From positions 1,393,501 to 1,457,500 of the forward strand of contig CANXME010002538.1 in the NCBI GenBank assembly GCA_948144175.1: DNA of 64,000 nt, read 5' to 3'. Numbering within the stretch: the stretch's first letter is position 1; every line of letters starts with the position of its first letter. Made by a program: the position numbers and the translations under genes. The stretch is from Closterium sp. NIES-65. Lineage: Eukaryota; Streptophyta; Zygnematophyceae; Desmidiales; Closteriaceae. The notes beneath the pieces are model-generated. The model was not told the DNA's origin. It did not search any database and was given only the letters and a program-made list of their open reading frames with translations. Shown piece by piece: positions 63,299 to 64,000 of this stretch.

Positions 63299-64000
63299 TG
63301 TTAGAATGTTATGTTATCTAGCCTGCAGTGGGGTGCTCCTTAGCGAGTACAACCCAGTTAGGGTTTGCTATTTGTATCCAACTGCTTGCTAGTGACCCCC
63401 CTCCTTTCTTCATTCTCACTTTCTACTTCTTGTTCTTGACATGTTATCAGAGCAGGTCGATCCCCTTGGATCGATCCTGTGGGTGGGCCCACCACTTAAA
63501 GCTTCCGCTGCTCAACTGCTGTCGCGTGTCCCGAGCGCGCTACCCTTTCTTCCAGCCGCGCGTCTGCTGCGAATTTTTTTTCTTCCCGCCGCGCGTCTGC
63601 TGCGTGCGGCGGTTTTCCTGCGAGGCGCGCGCCCGGGGGGCGCGCGGCCCTTTCTTCTTCCTGGCGCCCCCTGGCGAGCCGCGCGCTGCCCCCGCCCGTC
63701 CGTCGCGGCGCCCTGAGGAGTTACGCGCGCCCCCCCCACCCGTCCGTCGCGGCACCCTGGGGAGCCGCGCACTGCCCCCGCCCGTCCGTCGCGGCGTCCT
63801 AAAAAGTCGCGCGCGACCCCCCGCTGCCCCGTCGCGCCGCCCTGGGGAGCCGCACGCGGCCCCCTACTGCCCCGTGGTGGCGTCCTGGGGGCCGCGCGCC
63901 GTCCCCCCCCGCTGTCCTCCCGCGCTCCTGCCCCTTGCAACCCGGTTTAGGGTTTTGGGCTGAAGAGTGTGGGGGTGGCGGTTGTGGGGGTGCCCGTTGT
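63299..64000 (+). mobile_element. element K: 5' end of a copia-like LTR element, runs off the window
   Basis: LTR 63299-63441 (TGTTAGAATGTTATG...TGTTCTTGACA) with a recognisable TAGCCTGCAGTGGGGT core, then PBS TGTTATCAGAGC (63442-63453). A 7-bp stem TCGATCC/GGATCGA (63457-63463, 63468-63474) and GGGCCCACC (about 63486) follow. A GC-rich leader with CCGTCCGTCGCGGCGCCCT units starts at about 63690 and runs to near the end of the window. No gag start is reached. Confidence 0.8.

Noticed and set aside
1..64000. tRNA or rRNA genes
   Set aside because: I looked for tRNA-like cloverleaf motifs and rRNA core sequences and saw none; the tRNA-like strings are retroelement primer-binding sites.

Overview
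The window is eukaryotic, repeat-dominated nuclear DNA from a chloroplast-bearing organism, most simply a green plant or streptophyte. The evidence is one intact seven-exon GT-AG gene for the thylakoid-lumen photosystem II assembly factor HCF136 (57757-61341, minus strand), with a chloroplast transit region followed by a twin-arginine lumenal signal. Almost everything else is transposable elements. I cannot name the species; a bryophyte, lycophyte or streptophyte alga are all possible.

Layout. 1-5650: a decayed copia element (A0) with long LTRs and a truncated minus-strand copia (D) inside it. 5651-21075: a three-level nest. An old copia integrase (A) is split by a minus-strand copia (B, 6373-20720), whose gag is split by a plus-strand copia (C, 12551-19620). 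Near-perfect 5-bp target duplications mark both junctions. 21241-28855 and 29122-34912: two full-length copia elements (E and F) with perfect target duplications, GTTAC and GGCAC. Both sit in a decayed Ty3/gypsy leader and gag. 35518-38546: a pogo-like (Tc1/mariner superfamily) DNA transposon. 38759-43423: a 3'-truncated copia (H). 43532-56832: copia I. Its 3' LTR is split by a hAT transposon (51432-56817, 8-bp target duplication GTTTCAAG), which itself carries a small non-coding LTR retrotransposon (55437-56774, target duplication ACACT). 57112-57603: a MITE-like inverted repeat. Then HCF136. 62436-63298: a second hAT fragment, cut by the 5' LTR of a further element K that runs off the window end.

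Elements B, C, D, E, F, H and I form one superlineage, and K probably belongs to it. They have very short LTRs (about 120-143 bp) with a shared core and a primer-binding site resembling the initiator-Met tRNA 3' end. A short stem-loop directly follows that site. Next come a GGGCCCACC motif, a 0.5-1.2 kb GC-rich tandem-repeat leader and a Gly-rich gag. The gag ends in a non-canonical Cys/His cluster (C-X13-C-X3-H-X4-C). PR, IN, a very long Ala/Gly/Pro/Glu repeat linker, RT and RNase H follow, and the polypurine tract sits on one arm of a conserved hairpin. The PBS-proximal stem changes sequence between elements while staying paired, and I find it the most interesting possibly undescribed signal here.

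Most coding copies are broken. The best preserved is F, a single 1,509-codon frame with two nonsense codons and an internal PR/IN deletion. E has nearly identical LTRs but many frameshifts, which suggests copies moved in trans. All coordinates and motif calls come from reading the sequence by eye; no database search was possible.
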